Below, one piece after another: positions 6,423-14,690 of a stretch of 26,666 nt of DNA. Where the stretch lies: the NCBI GenBank assembly GCA_017419465.1, contig JAFOLE010000053.1:1-26666 (forward strand). Direction: 5' to 3'. Every line of letters starts with the position of its first letter. Positions within the stretch are counted from its first letter, which is position 1. A program made the translations under genes and the position numbers. The stretch comes from Solobacterium sp. Its GTDB lineage: Bacteria > Bacillota_I > Bacilli_A > Erysipelotrichales > Erysipelotrichaceae. Under the pieces are notes generated by a model. It saw only the letters and a program-made list of their open reading frames with translations, ran no database searches and was not told the origin of the DNA.

Positions 6423-8606
6423 ATGAGAATTCCGATTCAGATACAGATGACCGCGGGCGAAAACGGCGCAACTGCGCTTTCGATGATGCTGGGATACTTC
6501 GGAAAATATGTACCGATCCAGGAAGTCCGTGATGTCTGCATAACCTCACGCAACGGAACCAGTCCCGAACAGATGAAGGATGCGGCGGAGCACTACGGCC
6601 TTGCGGCTGAGATCGTGAAGCTGTCCGTCGAAGAACTGAAGGATGCACAGCTTCCGCTTCTGATCTGCTGGAAGAAACGCTATTACGCAATCGTCACAAA
6701 GTATTCCGACAGTATTGTCGAAGTGATCGATCCGGCCAAGGGAATGTACAAGAGCCCGATGAATGCGTTTAAAAAGCATTATTCCGGAACCGCGGTAAAA
6801 CTTTCAAAAGGCCCGGGCTTTGAGCCCGGCGGAAAGCGGGAGTCTCTTTATACCCTTCTGAAAGACCGTGTGAAGTCTCTGAAGAAGCCGATGTTCGGCC
6901 TGCTTGTGTTCTCCCTGTTCTGTATCTGGCTGGATATGGCGCTGTCCCGCGGACAGAAGACCATGATGGACAACGTCGTCAGTAAAGACGGTGATCTGTC
7001 CTTTCTGGCACCGTTTCTGAAGCTGTTCGGAAGAACCGCGGCAGACCGCCCCTCTGCGGCAGTAATCATGATGGCCATCCTGCTGGGCGGAATCCTGCTG
7101 TATGCGGTATTCACGATCCTGAAGGAAACCATCATCAATAACGCCACAAGAAACATGCTGGCAGAATCCGGCAGTGATATGTTCAAGCATCTGTTCGGGC
7201 AGCCTCTCCGCTTCTTTGAACAGTACAGCGCGGGTGAACTGATGCAGCGGATGAGCGGCAATCAGAAGCTTGCCCATACCCTGGTAAGCTCCCTGGTTCC
7301 CCGTCTGATCAATGCGGTCATGACCGTGTTCTATTTCGGACTGCTTCTGTCCTACAACAAGACCATTGCCCTGCTCTGCATCGGCATCGAACTCGTGAAT
7401 TCCTTCTTTGTGCTGCGCCTGCAGGAACGCACGGCAATCATCTCCCGCTCCATGGCGACCAGCACCGGCGCATTGAATTCCTCCGTGCTCAACGGTATGA
7501 GCATGATCGATACGATCAAATCCACCGGCTCGGAAAAAGCCTTCTTCAACATGTGGTATGAGTCACAGTCGCAGGTCAACGAGTCGAAGATTGCGACCTT
7601 CCGGATCAATCAGGTGATCCGGGCAGTATCCGACGTTCACAATTATCTGATTCAGGGCATTCAGCTGTTTCTCGGTGCGTACTTCATCACCCAGGGACAG
7701 TTCACGCTCGGTACGATTGCGCTGTTTCGGAGCGTGCTCGGAAACCTGCGCGGTTCTCTGAATAACGTGCTTACCTCCGTCAACACCCTGCAGTCCATGC
7801 GTACCAATATTGAACGCGTGGAAGATATCAACCGCCGGCCGGTGCCGGAAGAGATTCCGCTGGAAGACGGAAAGGTATATGACAAGCTGCCGGGACATAT
7901 CGAAGTATCCCATGTGAACTACCGTTACAATCCGGGCGATGAGCTTGCGATCGATGATGTAAGCATGGAAGTCACACCCGGCCAGATCGTCGCAATTGTC
8001 GGCGGAACCGGATGCGGAAAAAGCACTCTTCTCAAACTCATGGCAGACCTGTACAAACCGGAATCCGGAGAGATCCTCTACTCCGGTCTCAGACGGGAAG
8101 AGATTCCGGATGTCGTGTTCCATTCCTCCATCATGACCGTCGATCAGGAATCGGTCGTCTTTGAGGATTCGGTCTATTCCAATATCCGGATGTGGGACAG
8201 CACGATTGAAGACTATGAGATTTACCTCGCCGCAAGAGATGCACAGATTCATGACCGCATCATGCGGGATCCGGCGGGCTATGCGACCGAAATCCTTGAA
8301 AACGGACGGAACTTCTCCGGCGGAGAACTGCAGCGTCTGGAACTGGCGCGGGCACTGGCGCATGAGCCGACCGTTCTGTTTCTTGATGAATTCACGTCTG
8401 CCCTGGATGCCCTTACCGAAAGCAAGGTCATTCAGGCAATCCGCGACAAGCGCACGACCTGCGTGATCGTCGCACACCGTCTGTCCACGATCGTAGACTG
8501 CGACCGCATCTATGTCATGGACAAGGGAAAAATCGTTCAGGAAGGAACCCACAGTGAACTGTACCGGCAGGAAGGCCTGTACCGTCAGCTGATCGGGTCA
8601 CAGTAA
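6423..8606 (+). CDS. ABC exporter subunit with degenerate C39 peptidase-like domain (NHLP/NHLM bacteriocin type)
   Basis: A 727-residue half-transporter with three parts: a C39 peptidase-like domain (about 1-125), a membrane domain (about 155-460) and an ATPase domain (about 490-727). The N-terminus (MMLGYFGKYVPIQEVRD, 21-37; later the DPAKG loop, 103-107) is clearly the fold that cleaves double-glycine leaders in peptide exporters. The usual ECG reads ENG, so the nucleophile is Asn14, and the usual His in HFVV is Tyr87; Asp103 is kept. It should therefore not cut leaders. The ATPase looks complete: Walker A GGTGCGKST (527-535), signature FSGGE (631-635), Walker B LDE (654-656), switch His685. 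GGAGG lies seven bases before the ATG. Its partner starts 12 bases downstream, so they probably form a heterodimer. Confidence 0.85.
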   Translation: MRIPIQIQMTAGENGATALSMMLGYFGKYVPIQEVRDVCITSRNGTSPEQMKDAAEHYGLAAEIVKLSVEELKDAQLPLLICWKKRYYAIVTKYSDSIVEVIDPAKGMYKSPMNAFKKHYSGTAVKLSKGPGFEPGGKRESLYTLLKDRVKSLKKPMFGLLVFSLFCIWLDMALSRGQKTMMDNVVSKDGDLSFLAPFLKLFGRTAADRPSAAVIMMAILLGGILLYAVFTILKETIINNATRNMLAESGSDMFKHLFGQPLRFFEQYSAGELMQRMSGNQKLAHTLVSSLVPRLINAVMTVFYFGLLLSYNKTIALLCIGIELVNSFFVLRLQERTAIISRSMATSTGALNSSVLNGMSMIDTIKSTGSEKAFFNMWYESQSQVNESKIATFRINQVIRAVSDVHNYLIQGIQLFLGAYFITQGQFTLGTIALFRSVLGNLRGSLNNVLTSVNTLQSMRTNIERVEDINRRPVPEEIPLEDGKVYDKLPGHIEVSHVNYRYNPGDELAIDDVSMEVTPGQIVAIVGGTGCGKSTLLKLMADLYKPESGEILYSGLRREEIPDVVFHSSIMTVDQESVVFEDSVYSNIRMWDSTIEDYEIYLAARDAQIHDRIMRDPAGYATEILENGRNFSGGELQRLELARALAHEPTVLFLDEFTSALDALTESKVIQAIRDKRTTCVIVAHRLSTIVDCDRIYVMDKGKIVQEGTHSELYRQEGLYRQLIGSQ

Positions 8607-8618
8607 GGAGGTGCCGTT

Positions 8619-10841
8619 ATGGGTATTTACAGTGATCTGATCCGCAAGAAGGAAGAAAACAACAAGCTCATGGAACAGTACGCCGATGAAGCGCTGTTTC
8701 ATGACCGGCATATCCGGCGCATGGAGAGTGACATCGATGACATGCAGAGTGCGCTGATCTTTATTCTGGAAAAATTCCACATCCCGGCAGTCCGCCGTTA
8801 CGGTTATCACTCCGTGGATGCGGTAATGGAGTCCATGCTTGATCCCCACGGCATCATGTACCGCTATGCGGAATCTGCCGCAGACGAAGCAAAAGAGCGG
8901 ACCGAATACATTCTTGCATACCGCGAAGACGGCAAGGTGGTGGCACTGACCCCGACCCTGCTTGGCTATCAGTGGTACTGCCCGCATGATTCCTCGCACG
9001 GTCAGGCAACCCGGAGCTACTGCCGGTCGCTGAAGCCGGGATGCTATGTCATCAACCAGCCGATGCAGGTATCAAAGTCCATCGTCTGGACCTTCATTCA
9101 GAATACGCTGAAGTACATGACCATCTATGATGCGGCATATCTTATGATCTCCACCGCACTTGTGTCCGGACTCGGTCTGCTTCTGCCGCGTATCAGCAAC
9201 TGGGTGTACAACACGTTCCTGACGGATCCCAATGCGGATACGGCGATGCTGAAAACCGTGTTTGCGATGTTCATGACATTGAATATTGTCCGCGGTCTGA
9301 TTACGCTTCTGAAACAGCGGGTTCTCAATATGCTGAAGAACCGGGTATCCATCCGGATCCAGGCGGATGTCATGGCACGCATTCTTCACCTGCCTCGCTC
9401 CTTCTTCTCGGAAAACTCTTCTGGGAAGCTGTCAAAGCGGATTTCCAACTGCACGAATCTCTCCGCGATGATTATCAATATCTTCCTGGATATCCTGCTG
9501 AACTTCTCGTTCTCGGGCGTCTATCTTGCCCAGATGAAACGGCTTGCGCCGGAGCTGTTCCTGCCGGCAGTCATCTTCATTCTTCTGAAGATCATTGCGG
9601 CGATTATTGCGGCGATCGGCAATGCCGTGATTGACCGCAAATCCATGGAAGTGGAAATGGAGAGCAGCAGCTTCTTCTATTCGGTCGTCCGCGGCATTCA
9701 GAAGATCAAAGGCATGGGCGCAGAGAAAGCCGTCTATGCAAAGTGGGCGGAAAACTACCGCAACATTCTGCACTATCAGTACAATCAGCCGTTCTTCCTG
9801 CGGCATCAGGGCGCAATCATCACCATGCTTACCAGCGCTGCCACTGTCACCCTGATGGGACTGACCGCAGTAAACGGCCTGACGCGTGAAAGCTACATGG
9901 TATTTACCACTTCCTACTCCATGGTCATCTCGGTTGCCTCAACGGTTACCGGTGTCATGAGCAATCTCTTCCGGATGAAGAACCTCGCGGACAATGTCCG
10001 TCCGATCTTCACCTCAAAGTCCGACACAAAACCGAACCTCGAATATGTACGTCATCTGAACGGCCGCATCCGGGCAGAGAACATTCACTTCTCCTATAAT
10101 GATGAATCCTACGGCTGTCTGCGCGGCGTCTCCCTGAATGTCAGGGCCGGCGAGAAGATCGCCATCGTCGGAGAAAGCGGCTGCGGAAAGAGCACGCTGC
10201 TCAAAATACTCATGGGAATGGAAACACCGGATTCCGGTGCGGTATATTTTGACGACAAGGACATCAACCTGCTCAATCAGAAATCGCTGCGGCAGCGGAT
10301 CGGATCGGTCTTCCAGTTCAGCAAGCTCTTCCCGGGCACCATCTTCAGCAACGTCACCTTCGGCGCAACGGAAGAGGTCAGCGAAGAGGAAGTCTGGAAC
10401 GCGCTGGATAAAGCATGTATCGGCGATTATATCCGGACACTTCCGCTCGGCATCAACACGGAGATCTCCGAGTCCAATTCCTGCGGCTTCTCCGGCGGTC
10501 AGCGCCAGCGGATCCTGATTGCCCGCGCTCTGATCGGCAGACCGGGCGTGCTGATTCTTGATGAGGCAACATCGGCGCTTGACAACATGACGCAGAAGAA
10601 GGTTCTTGAGGCTGTCAACGAACTATCCTGTACCGTGATCATGGTCGCCCATCGTCTTTCCACCGTTGAAAACTGCGACAAGATCATCATGCTGGAAAAC
10701 GGCGTGATCGCAGAAGAAGGAACCTACAGCGAACTGATGGAACGCGGCGGAAAATTCGCAAAGCTGGTCGAAAAACAGCTGATCAAGGAAGAGGAAGAAA
10801 AACAGAAAAAAGCACGGCCGGAGCCGGTGCTCATCGCCTGA
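8619..10841 (+). CDS. ABC exporter subunit, permease/ATPase (NHLP/NHLM ATP-binding type)
   Basis: A 740-residue half-transporter and probable partner of the subunit encoded just upstream. Residues 1-150 are a non-catalytic N-terminal region. The segment DGKVVALTPTLLGYQWY (104-120) followed by a transmembrane domain from about 165 matches my recollection of the second subunit of NHLP-leader peptide export systems, which lacks a peptidase. The ATPase carries Walker A GESGCGKST (518-526), signature FSGGQ (624-628), Walker B ILDEATSALD around 646-655 and the AHRLST switch. The C-terminus has a charged Glu/Lys tail. The start at 8619 has GGAGGTG five bases upstream. Two intact ATP sites and a 12-base spacing support a co-expressed heterodimer. 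Substrate unknown. Confidence 0.85.
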   Translation: MGIYSDLIRKKEENNKLMEQYADEALFHDRHIRRMESDIDDMQSALIFILEKFHIPAVRRYGYHSVDAVMESMLDPHGIMYRYAESAADEAKERTEYILAYREDGKVVALTPTLLGYQWYCPHDSSHGQATRSYCRSLKPGCYVINQPMQVSKSIVWTFIQNTLKYMTIYDAAYLMISTALVSGLGLLLPRISNWVYNTFLTDPNADTAMLKTVFAMFMTLNIVRGLITLLKQRVLNMLKNRVSIRIQADVMARILHLPRSFFSENSSGKLSKRISNCTNLSAMIINIFLDILLNFSFSGVYLAQMKRLAPELFLPAVIFILLKIIAAIIAAIGNAVIDRKSMEVEMESSSFFYSVVRGIQKIKGMGAEKAVYAKWAENYRNILHYQYNQPFFLRHQGAIITMLTSAATVTLMGLTAVNGLTRESYMVFTTSYSMVISVASTVTGVMSNLFRMKNLADNVRPIFTSKSDTKPNLEYVRHLNGRIRAENIHFSYNDESYGCLRGVSLNVRAGEKIAIVGESGCGKSTLLKILMGMETPDSGAVYFDDKDINLLNQKSLRQRIGSVFQFSKLFPGTIFSNVTFGATEEVSEEEVWNALDKACIGDYIRTLPLGINTEISESNSCGFSGGQRQRILIARALIGRPGVLILDEATSALDNMTQKKVLEAVNELSCTVIMVAHRLSTVENCDKIIMLENGVIAEEGTYSELMERGGKFAKLVEKQLIKEEEEKQKKARPEPVLIA

Positions 10842-10849
10842 AACGATAC

Positions 10850-10882
10850 AGGAGCCATTCCGATGAGGAACGGCTCCTTTTC
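10850..10882 (+). terminator. Terminator of the ABC exporter operon
   Basis: A 7-bp outer stem AGGAGCC/GGCTCCT (10850-10856 and 10872-10878) continues after one mismatch with TTCC/GGAA, then runs into TTTTC. It begins 8 bases after the stop codon. Confidence 0.85.
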
Positions 10883-10886
10883 ATTA

Positions 10887-11084
10887 TCATGCCTGCAGTT
10901 TTTCCTGCTGGATCTCGACAATGATTTTCTCTGTCATGGTCATGCCCGGTGAAGCAATCCGTCCCATATTGTGCATGGTATCTTCCGGTGTGAACCCGTT
11001 GATGCCATGCACACTGTCAATATGCACGCCGCTGAGCGCAAGCTCCACGCTTTCAAACGCCGCACAGGCGGCGATGCCTTTCAT
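10887..11084 (-). pseudogene. C-terminal remnant of a CyuA/UPF0597 L-cysteine desulfidase-like gene
   Basis: The 65-residue frame starting MKGIAACAAF has SVHGINGFTPEDTMHNMGRI, then ASPGM and TEKIIVEIQQEK. This resembles the last part of the UPF0597/L-cysteine desulfidase family (pattern CALK, then a Gly/Ile turn, then T.xN.xRI...GM..TDk.I.eIM). The few codons before the ATG (HGGNQGCT) still look like that family's DGAK..CALK segment, and similarity appears to stop about where the upstream lipoprotein gene ends at 11113. A full protein is over 400 residues, so more than four fifths is missing. An AGGG site seven bases before the ATG means it could still be translated. It could instead be a small unrelated protein. 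Identification is from recalled family pattern only. Confidence 0.55.
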
Positions 11085-11112
11085 CGTGCATCCCTGATTT
11101 CCGCCGTGTTTC

Positions 11113-12072
11113 TTATCCTCTTCGGTCAAAGCGCAGGCAGACAGAATCATCGGTTCTGCGCAGCACCAGCTGCATTCCTTCGGTATACATTGCCCATTCT
11201 TCGTCCTGTTCATCACGCATCAGGACATGCCATCCGGTATCGGCGTCTTCGTACGGTTCATGGATCGTTTCGGTGACCGTAAAGATCATTTCATTACGGC
11301 CCTGATCCTTTACTGCGGTCACTTCGACCGTATCATACAGGCCGTAGTTGTAACTCAGGTATTCTGTGCCGCTGTCTTTGCAGGCCCAGTATCCGGATAC
11401 CAGAGCGCTGATCTCCGCATCGGTGTTATCGGTATCTCTGCCGGTTACGATGCGGCTGCCGTCATAGACGAAACCGCTGCTGAGAAGATTCTCTTCGTGA
11501 ATCCCGGCGCGAAGGGTTTCAGCGAATTCATTCAGGATCTCATATCCGTTTTCCGGGATCACATTGTCATAATTGATCCGGCAGTATTCCCGCCTGTATC
11601 CGCCGGTTTCCGAGTCATCAAAGTACATTCCGATCAATGTGGAAGGTCCGTCCAGCGCAATATGTTCCTCATCAAACGGAAGATCTTCCCAGACAGAAAG
11701 ATTGTTTCTGTCGATGCGCTCGCGCAGTGCGTCAAACAGCTGTTCATCCGCCGTGTATTCCTTCTCAATCAGAGAAAAGGAATGTTCGATGGCAGAGGTT
11801 GTCTTTATCATTGCCCTGCCGTCACTGTCCCGGTACAGTTCGATCAGGTTCGTGTCTCCCTGCATTCCGCCGCCATGCGAGTAGCTTACACCGATCAGCG
11901 GTCCGTGCGTAACTTCAACACTCTGCAGTTCTTTGAGCGTAATGTCTTTGCGGAATTTGTGATCACTGTCATACAGCGGGCGCGCACACGAAAAGAGTCC
12001 GGTCATAATCAGTCCTCCTGCCGGAATCATCAGAAAAAGATTCCGCTTTGAATTATTCCATTTCATTGGCAT
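11113..12072 (-). CDS. Lipoprotein of unknown function
   Basis: The 319-residue protein has a basic N-terminus (KWNNSKR), a hydrophobic core (about 11-25) and a lipobox LFSC with Cys29, so it should be lipidated and held on the outer face of the cytoplasmic membrane. The remainder is acidic and rich in Asp, Glu and Tyr, with no domain I recognise. Two nearby ATGs compete (12072 and 12066). The GAGG lies four bases from the first and ten from the second, so the start is uncertain by two residues. The stop at 11113 is followed within about 30 bases by the CyuA-like remnant on the same strand. I see no terminator after it. Confidence 0.75.
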   Translation of the reverse strand: MPMKWNNSKRNLFLMIPAGGLIMTGLFSCARPLYDSDHKFRKDITLKELQSVEVTHGPLIGVSYSHGGGMQGDTNLIELYRDSDGRAMIKTTSAIEHSFSLIEKEYTADEQLFDALRERIDRNNLSVWEDLPFDEEHIALDGPSTLIGMYFDDSETGGYRREYCRINYDNVIPENGYEILNEFAETLRAGIHEENLLSSGFVYDGSRIVTGRDTDNTDAEISALVSGYWACKDSGTEYLSYNYGLYDTVEVTAVKDQGRNEMIFTVTETIHEPYEDADTGWHVLMRDEQDEEWAMYTEGMQLVLRRTDDSVCLRFDRRG

Positions 12073-12123
12073 GTATCCTCTGATTTCATTGTAGCGTATA
12101 TCATCATGATTCGGGCATCAGAC

Positions 12124-12161
12124 AGAAAAAGATCCTCTCAGGCATCTGCCCAAGAGGATCT
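12124..12161 (-). terminator. Terminator of gap
   Basis: A 9-bp perfect stem, AGATCCTCT (12130-12138) with AGAGGATCT (12153-12161), is followed on the minus strand by TTTTTCTG. On the plus strand it is followed by CTTTTTC, so it could also stop readthrough from the other side. Confidence 0.92.
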
Positions 12162-12195
12162 CTTTTTCTTAATCTCTTCTGTTAAGACGTTTTAA

Positions 12196-13236
12196 TTACT
12201 TAACGTTGGAGAAGTACTTGATGGTACGAACCATCTGAGAAGTATAGGAGTTCTCGTTGTCATACCAAGCAACTACCTGAACGAGGTACTCGCCGTCCGC
12301 AACCTTGGAAACCATTGTCTGGTTAGCATCAAAGAGGGAACCGAACTTCATGCCGATGATATCGGAGGAAACGAGCTTCTCGGTTGTGTAACCGAAGGAC
12401 TCGTTAGCAGCAGCCTTCATAGCAGCGTTGATTTCATCAACAGTTACTTCATCCTTCTTAACAACTGCGTGCAGGATTGTTGTGGAACCTGTAGGGGTCG
12501 GAACACGCTGTGCAGCACCGATGAGCTTGCCGTTGAGCTCAGGGATAACAAGACCGATAGCCTTAGCAGCACCTGTGCTGTTCGGAACGATGTTCGCAGC
12601 ACCGGCACGAGCTCTCTGAACGTCACCCTTTCTCTGCGGGCCGTCGAGAATCATCTGGTCGCCTGTGTAAGCGTGAACAGTTGTCATGATACCGCTCTGA
12701 ATCGGAGCATAGTCATTGAGTGCCTTTGTCATCGGAGCCAGGCAGTTTGTTGTGCAGGAAGCAGCAGAGATAACTGTGTCTTCCGGCTTCAGTGTTTCGT
12801 GGTTTACGTTGTAAACGATTGTCGGAAGATCGTTTCCTGCCGGAGCAGAGATAACAACCTTACGAGCGCCTGCCTTAATGTGAGCAGAAGCCTTTTCCTT
12901 GCTGGTGTAGAAACCTGTGCACTCGAGAACAACGTCGATCTTCAGATCGCCCCAAGGAAGGTTGTTTGCATCAGCTTCCTTGTAGATCTGCAGTGTCTTG
13001 CCGTCTACAGTGATTGTGTTTGCTTCGTCATCAGCAGTAACGGTGTGAAGGTTCTCACCGATCTTTCCGCAGTAGCCGCCCTGTGCTGTGTCATACTTCA
13101 GCAGGTGAGCAAGCATGGAAGGCTTTGTCAGGTCGTTGATAGCTACTACTTCGTAACCTTCAGCGCCGAACATCTGGCGGAAAGCAAGACGTCCAATACG
13201 TCCGAATCCATTAATCGCAACTCTTACATCTGTCAT
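12196..13236 (-). CDS. gap: Glyceraldehyde-3-phosphate dehydrogenase, type I
   Basis: This glycolytic enzyme oxidises and phosphorylates glyceraldehyde 3-phosphate with NAD+ in the cytoplasm. At 346 residues it is close to the usual length. The N-terminal INGFGRIGR (8-16) forms the nucleotide site, and Asp35 in AINDLT points to NAD+ rather than NADP+. The catalytic Cys161 is in SCTTN and the base His188 in TVHAYT. It is alone between a strong promoter and a strong terminator. Codon choice differs from its neighbours (more GCT, GTT, CGT and GCA, fewer GCG and CGG), as expected of a very highly expressed gene. The AGGAGG sits 14 bases from the ATG, longer than usual, with no alternative in-frame start between them. 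Confidence 0.98.
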   Translation of the reverse strand: MTDVRVAINGFGRIGRLAFRQMFGAEGYEVVAINDLTKPSMLAHLLKYDTAQGGYCGKIGENLHTVTADDEANTITVDGKTLQIYKEADANNLPWGDLKIDVVLECTGFYTSKEKASAHIKAGARKVVISAPAGNDLPTIVYNVNHETLKPEDTVISAASCTTNCLAPMTKALNDYAPIQSGIMTTVHAYTGDQMILDGPQRKGDVQRARAGAANIVPNSTGAAKAIGLVIPELNGKLIGAAQRVPTPTGSTTILHAVVKKDEVTVDEINAAMKAAANESFGYTTEKLVSSDIIGMKFGSLFDANQTMVSKVADGEYLVQVVAWYDNENSYTSQMVRTIKYFSNVK

Positions 13237-13272
13237 TATAGTTATTTTGACCTCCTATTTTGTTGCGTATAA

Positions 13273-13302
13273 ATTATACGTTTTTGGGGCTGATACAGTC
13301 AA
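13273..13302 (-). promoter_or_regulatory. Promoter of gap
   Basis: On the minus strand TTGACT (13297-13302) and TATAAT (13273-13278) are 18 bases apart, a near-consensus sigma-A promoter. It gives a leader of about 30 bases before the start at 13236. Confidence 0.85.
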
Positions 13303-13426
13303 TTGATAAGTGAATCTTTTCACCCGTTTTCCACATGCATTTCTGTACCTGTGTCCAAATCTCGGAAAAACGCCGTGATTTTTCGGTTTTCTGCATGGTT
13401 ATGGGCATTTATTCCATTTTGCACAG

Positions 13427-13456
13427 AAGAAAAGCGGACGCCTTTCCGGCATCCGC
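13427..13456 (-). terminator. Terminator after the Eis-like gene (end of the rapZ-yvcK-whiA cluster)
   Basis: A 9-bp stem with one G-U pair (GCGGATGCC at 13456-13448 on the minus strand with GGCGTCCGC at 13442-13434) has a 5-base loop and is followed by TTTTCTT. It lies 24 bases past the stop codon at 13480. The remainder of 13303-13426 shows no gene. Confidence 0.85.
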
Positions 13457-13479
13457 TGCACTGTCTGATTCTGTCTTTC

Positions 13480-14394
13480 TTAAACAGTTTCCACCATCAT
13501 CAGCGGTTTCGTGCTGATGCGGTAAGCTTCCTGGATGGTCCGCGCTTCACAGCTGAACAGCTTAGAGAACAGACGCGGTTCATTGAGGCGTGCCATGACA
13601 ACCGGATACGTGCGCTGTTTCGCATTCGGAAACAGACGGCTCAGGTTTTCCGCCTGCGAAACGTGAAGCGTTACCGTTGCGCGTTCCTGCATTGCGGCAT
13701 GCACGAGCTTCATGATGGCTGTGGAGTCCTGATAGATCATTTCCTCGATCTTTGCCTCACGCCCTTCCAGCAGCACCGTCGCATAACCGCGGATGTTGTT
13801 CTTTTCATCAAAGTACGCCACGACCTTGCCGCCGCGGGTATTGATCTCCCGCTTCAGATTTTCAAAATCCTTCGGTGTTCTTGCGACATAGCCGTTGAAC
13901 CGGTGCATGGAAGAACTGTATACCTTCAGCATATCCACCGGATGCGGTTCAAACATGCAGCCGTAGGTGCTGAGGCGTGCGCCCTCTTCCCGCTCCAGCG
14001 TATAGGCTGTCCGGTAATAGATCGGCTCAAAGCCAAACGGACGGTATGATTCACCATAGGCTGCCGGAACAAGAGTGATCAGCTCCCGGTGTGAACATAC
14101 ATCCACCGCGGTTTCGATCAGCTTCTTCATTCTTCCTTCATTCCGGTAAGCCGGCATCGTGCACGCATGACTCAGCATGCTCATGCGGAGAATCCGGCCG
14201 TTGAACATCACATCATGCGGAATCATGCAGATGTAAGCCGCAATATCGTTGCCTTCCGTATCCACATAAAAGTACTCCGGCCGGCAGATCTGGCGGAAGA
14301 AGAAATCCGCATAACGGGGATCATCCAGCGTAAAACATACCCGCCAGTTTTCCCGGATTCCCGGAATCATTGTTTTATCAGCCTGCTGTATCAT
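13480..14394 (-). CDS. Eis-like GNAT acetyltransferase
   Basis: The 304-residue protein has an N-terminal GNAT region with the acetyl-CoA segment HACTMPAYRNEGRMKKL (about 76-92) and a PFGFEPIYYRT turn (about 118-128) as found in the Eis/GNAT_9 type. It continues into a second GNAT-like half. Mycobacterial Eis is about 400 residues with a C-terminal sterol-carrier-like domain, which is short or absent here. Eis family members acetylate amines on aminoglycosides or proteins; I cannot infer this one's substrate. It is the last gene of the rapZ-yvcK-whiA cluster. Its ATG overlaps the TGA of the preceding gene as ATGA (14391-14394), which suggests translational coupling. Confidence 0.75.
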   Translation of the reverse strand: MIQQADKTMIPGIRENWRVCFTLDDPRYADFFFRQICRPEYFYVDTEGNDIAAYICMIPHDVMFNGRILRMSMLSHACTMPAYRNEGRMKKLIETAVDVCSHRELITLVPAAYGESYRPFGFEPIYYRTAYTLEREEGARLSTYGCMFEPHPVDMLKVYSSSMHRFNGYVARTPKDFENLKREINTRGGKVVAYFDEKNNIRGYATVLLEGREAKIEEMIYQDSTAIMKLVHAAMQERATVTLHVSQAENLSRLFPNAKQRTYPVVMARLNEPRLFSKLFSCEARTIQEAYRISTKPLMMVETV

Positions 14395-14690
14395 ATGCTC
14401 TGCCTCTTTTCTTCATCTTCATCCTTGCGGGTGAACTCCACATCTATTACTTCCGCATCTTCCGTGCGTTTCAGCCGGGATGTCTGTTCCTGAAACAGGT
14501 CGTCCTGCCAGGTTGCCTGCGGCTGTTCATTCAGTTCCCGTTCCATCTGTTTCTTCATCCCGCGGAACCGGAACCACAGATATATCGCCGCAATTGCAAT
14601 TACAACGAGCAGTCCCGGAAACAGAACGATGACCAGAACACTCAATGCAATCAGCGCCAGAAGCGCCGCAAACGGATTATTCTTCCCCAT
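14391..14690 (-). CDS. Small membrane protein of unknown function, 99 residues
   Basis: Two closely spaced hydrophobic segments (about 6-24 and 26-41) are followed by a charged, mostly acidic cytoplasmic tail that starts with RFRGMKKQ and ends with DEDEEKRQ. GAGGA lies seven bases before the ATG at 14688-14690. The start lies inside the last codons of whiA (14-base overlap), and the stop overlaps the start of the Eis-like gene, so it is locked between the two translationally. No family recognised. The position alone suggests expression together with whiA. Confidence 0.75.
   Translation of the reverse strand: MGKNNPFAALLALIALSVLVIVLFPGLLVVIAIAAIYLWFRFRGMKKQMERELNEQPQATWQDDLFQEQTSRLKRTEDAEVIDVEFTRKDEDEEKRQSI

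Noticed and set aside
7563..8552. Minus-strand open frame of 329 codons opposite the first ABC exporter gene
   Set aside because: Shadow of the exporter gene; the plus-strand frame carries all ATPase motifs.
12088..12093. TACAAT upstream of the lipoprotein gene as a -10
   Set aside because: It would leave a leader of about 9 bases, too short for the visible ribosome binding site.
13234..13241. TATAAT overlapping the gap start codon as a -10 element
   Set aside because: No -35 and a far better promoter at 13273-13302 already explains transcription.
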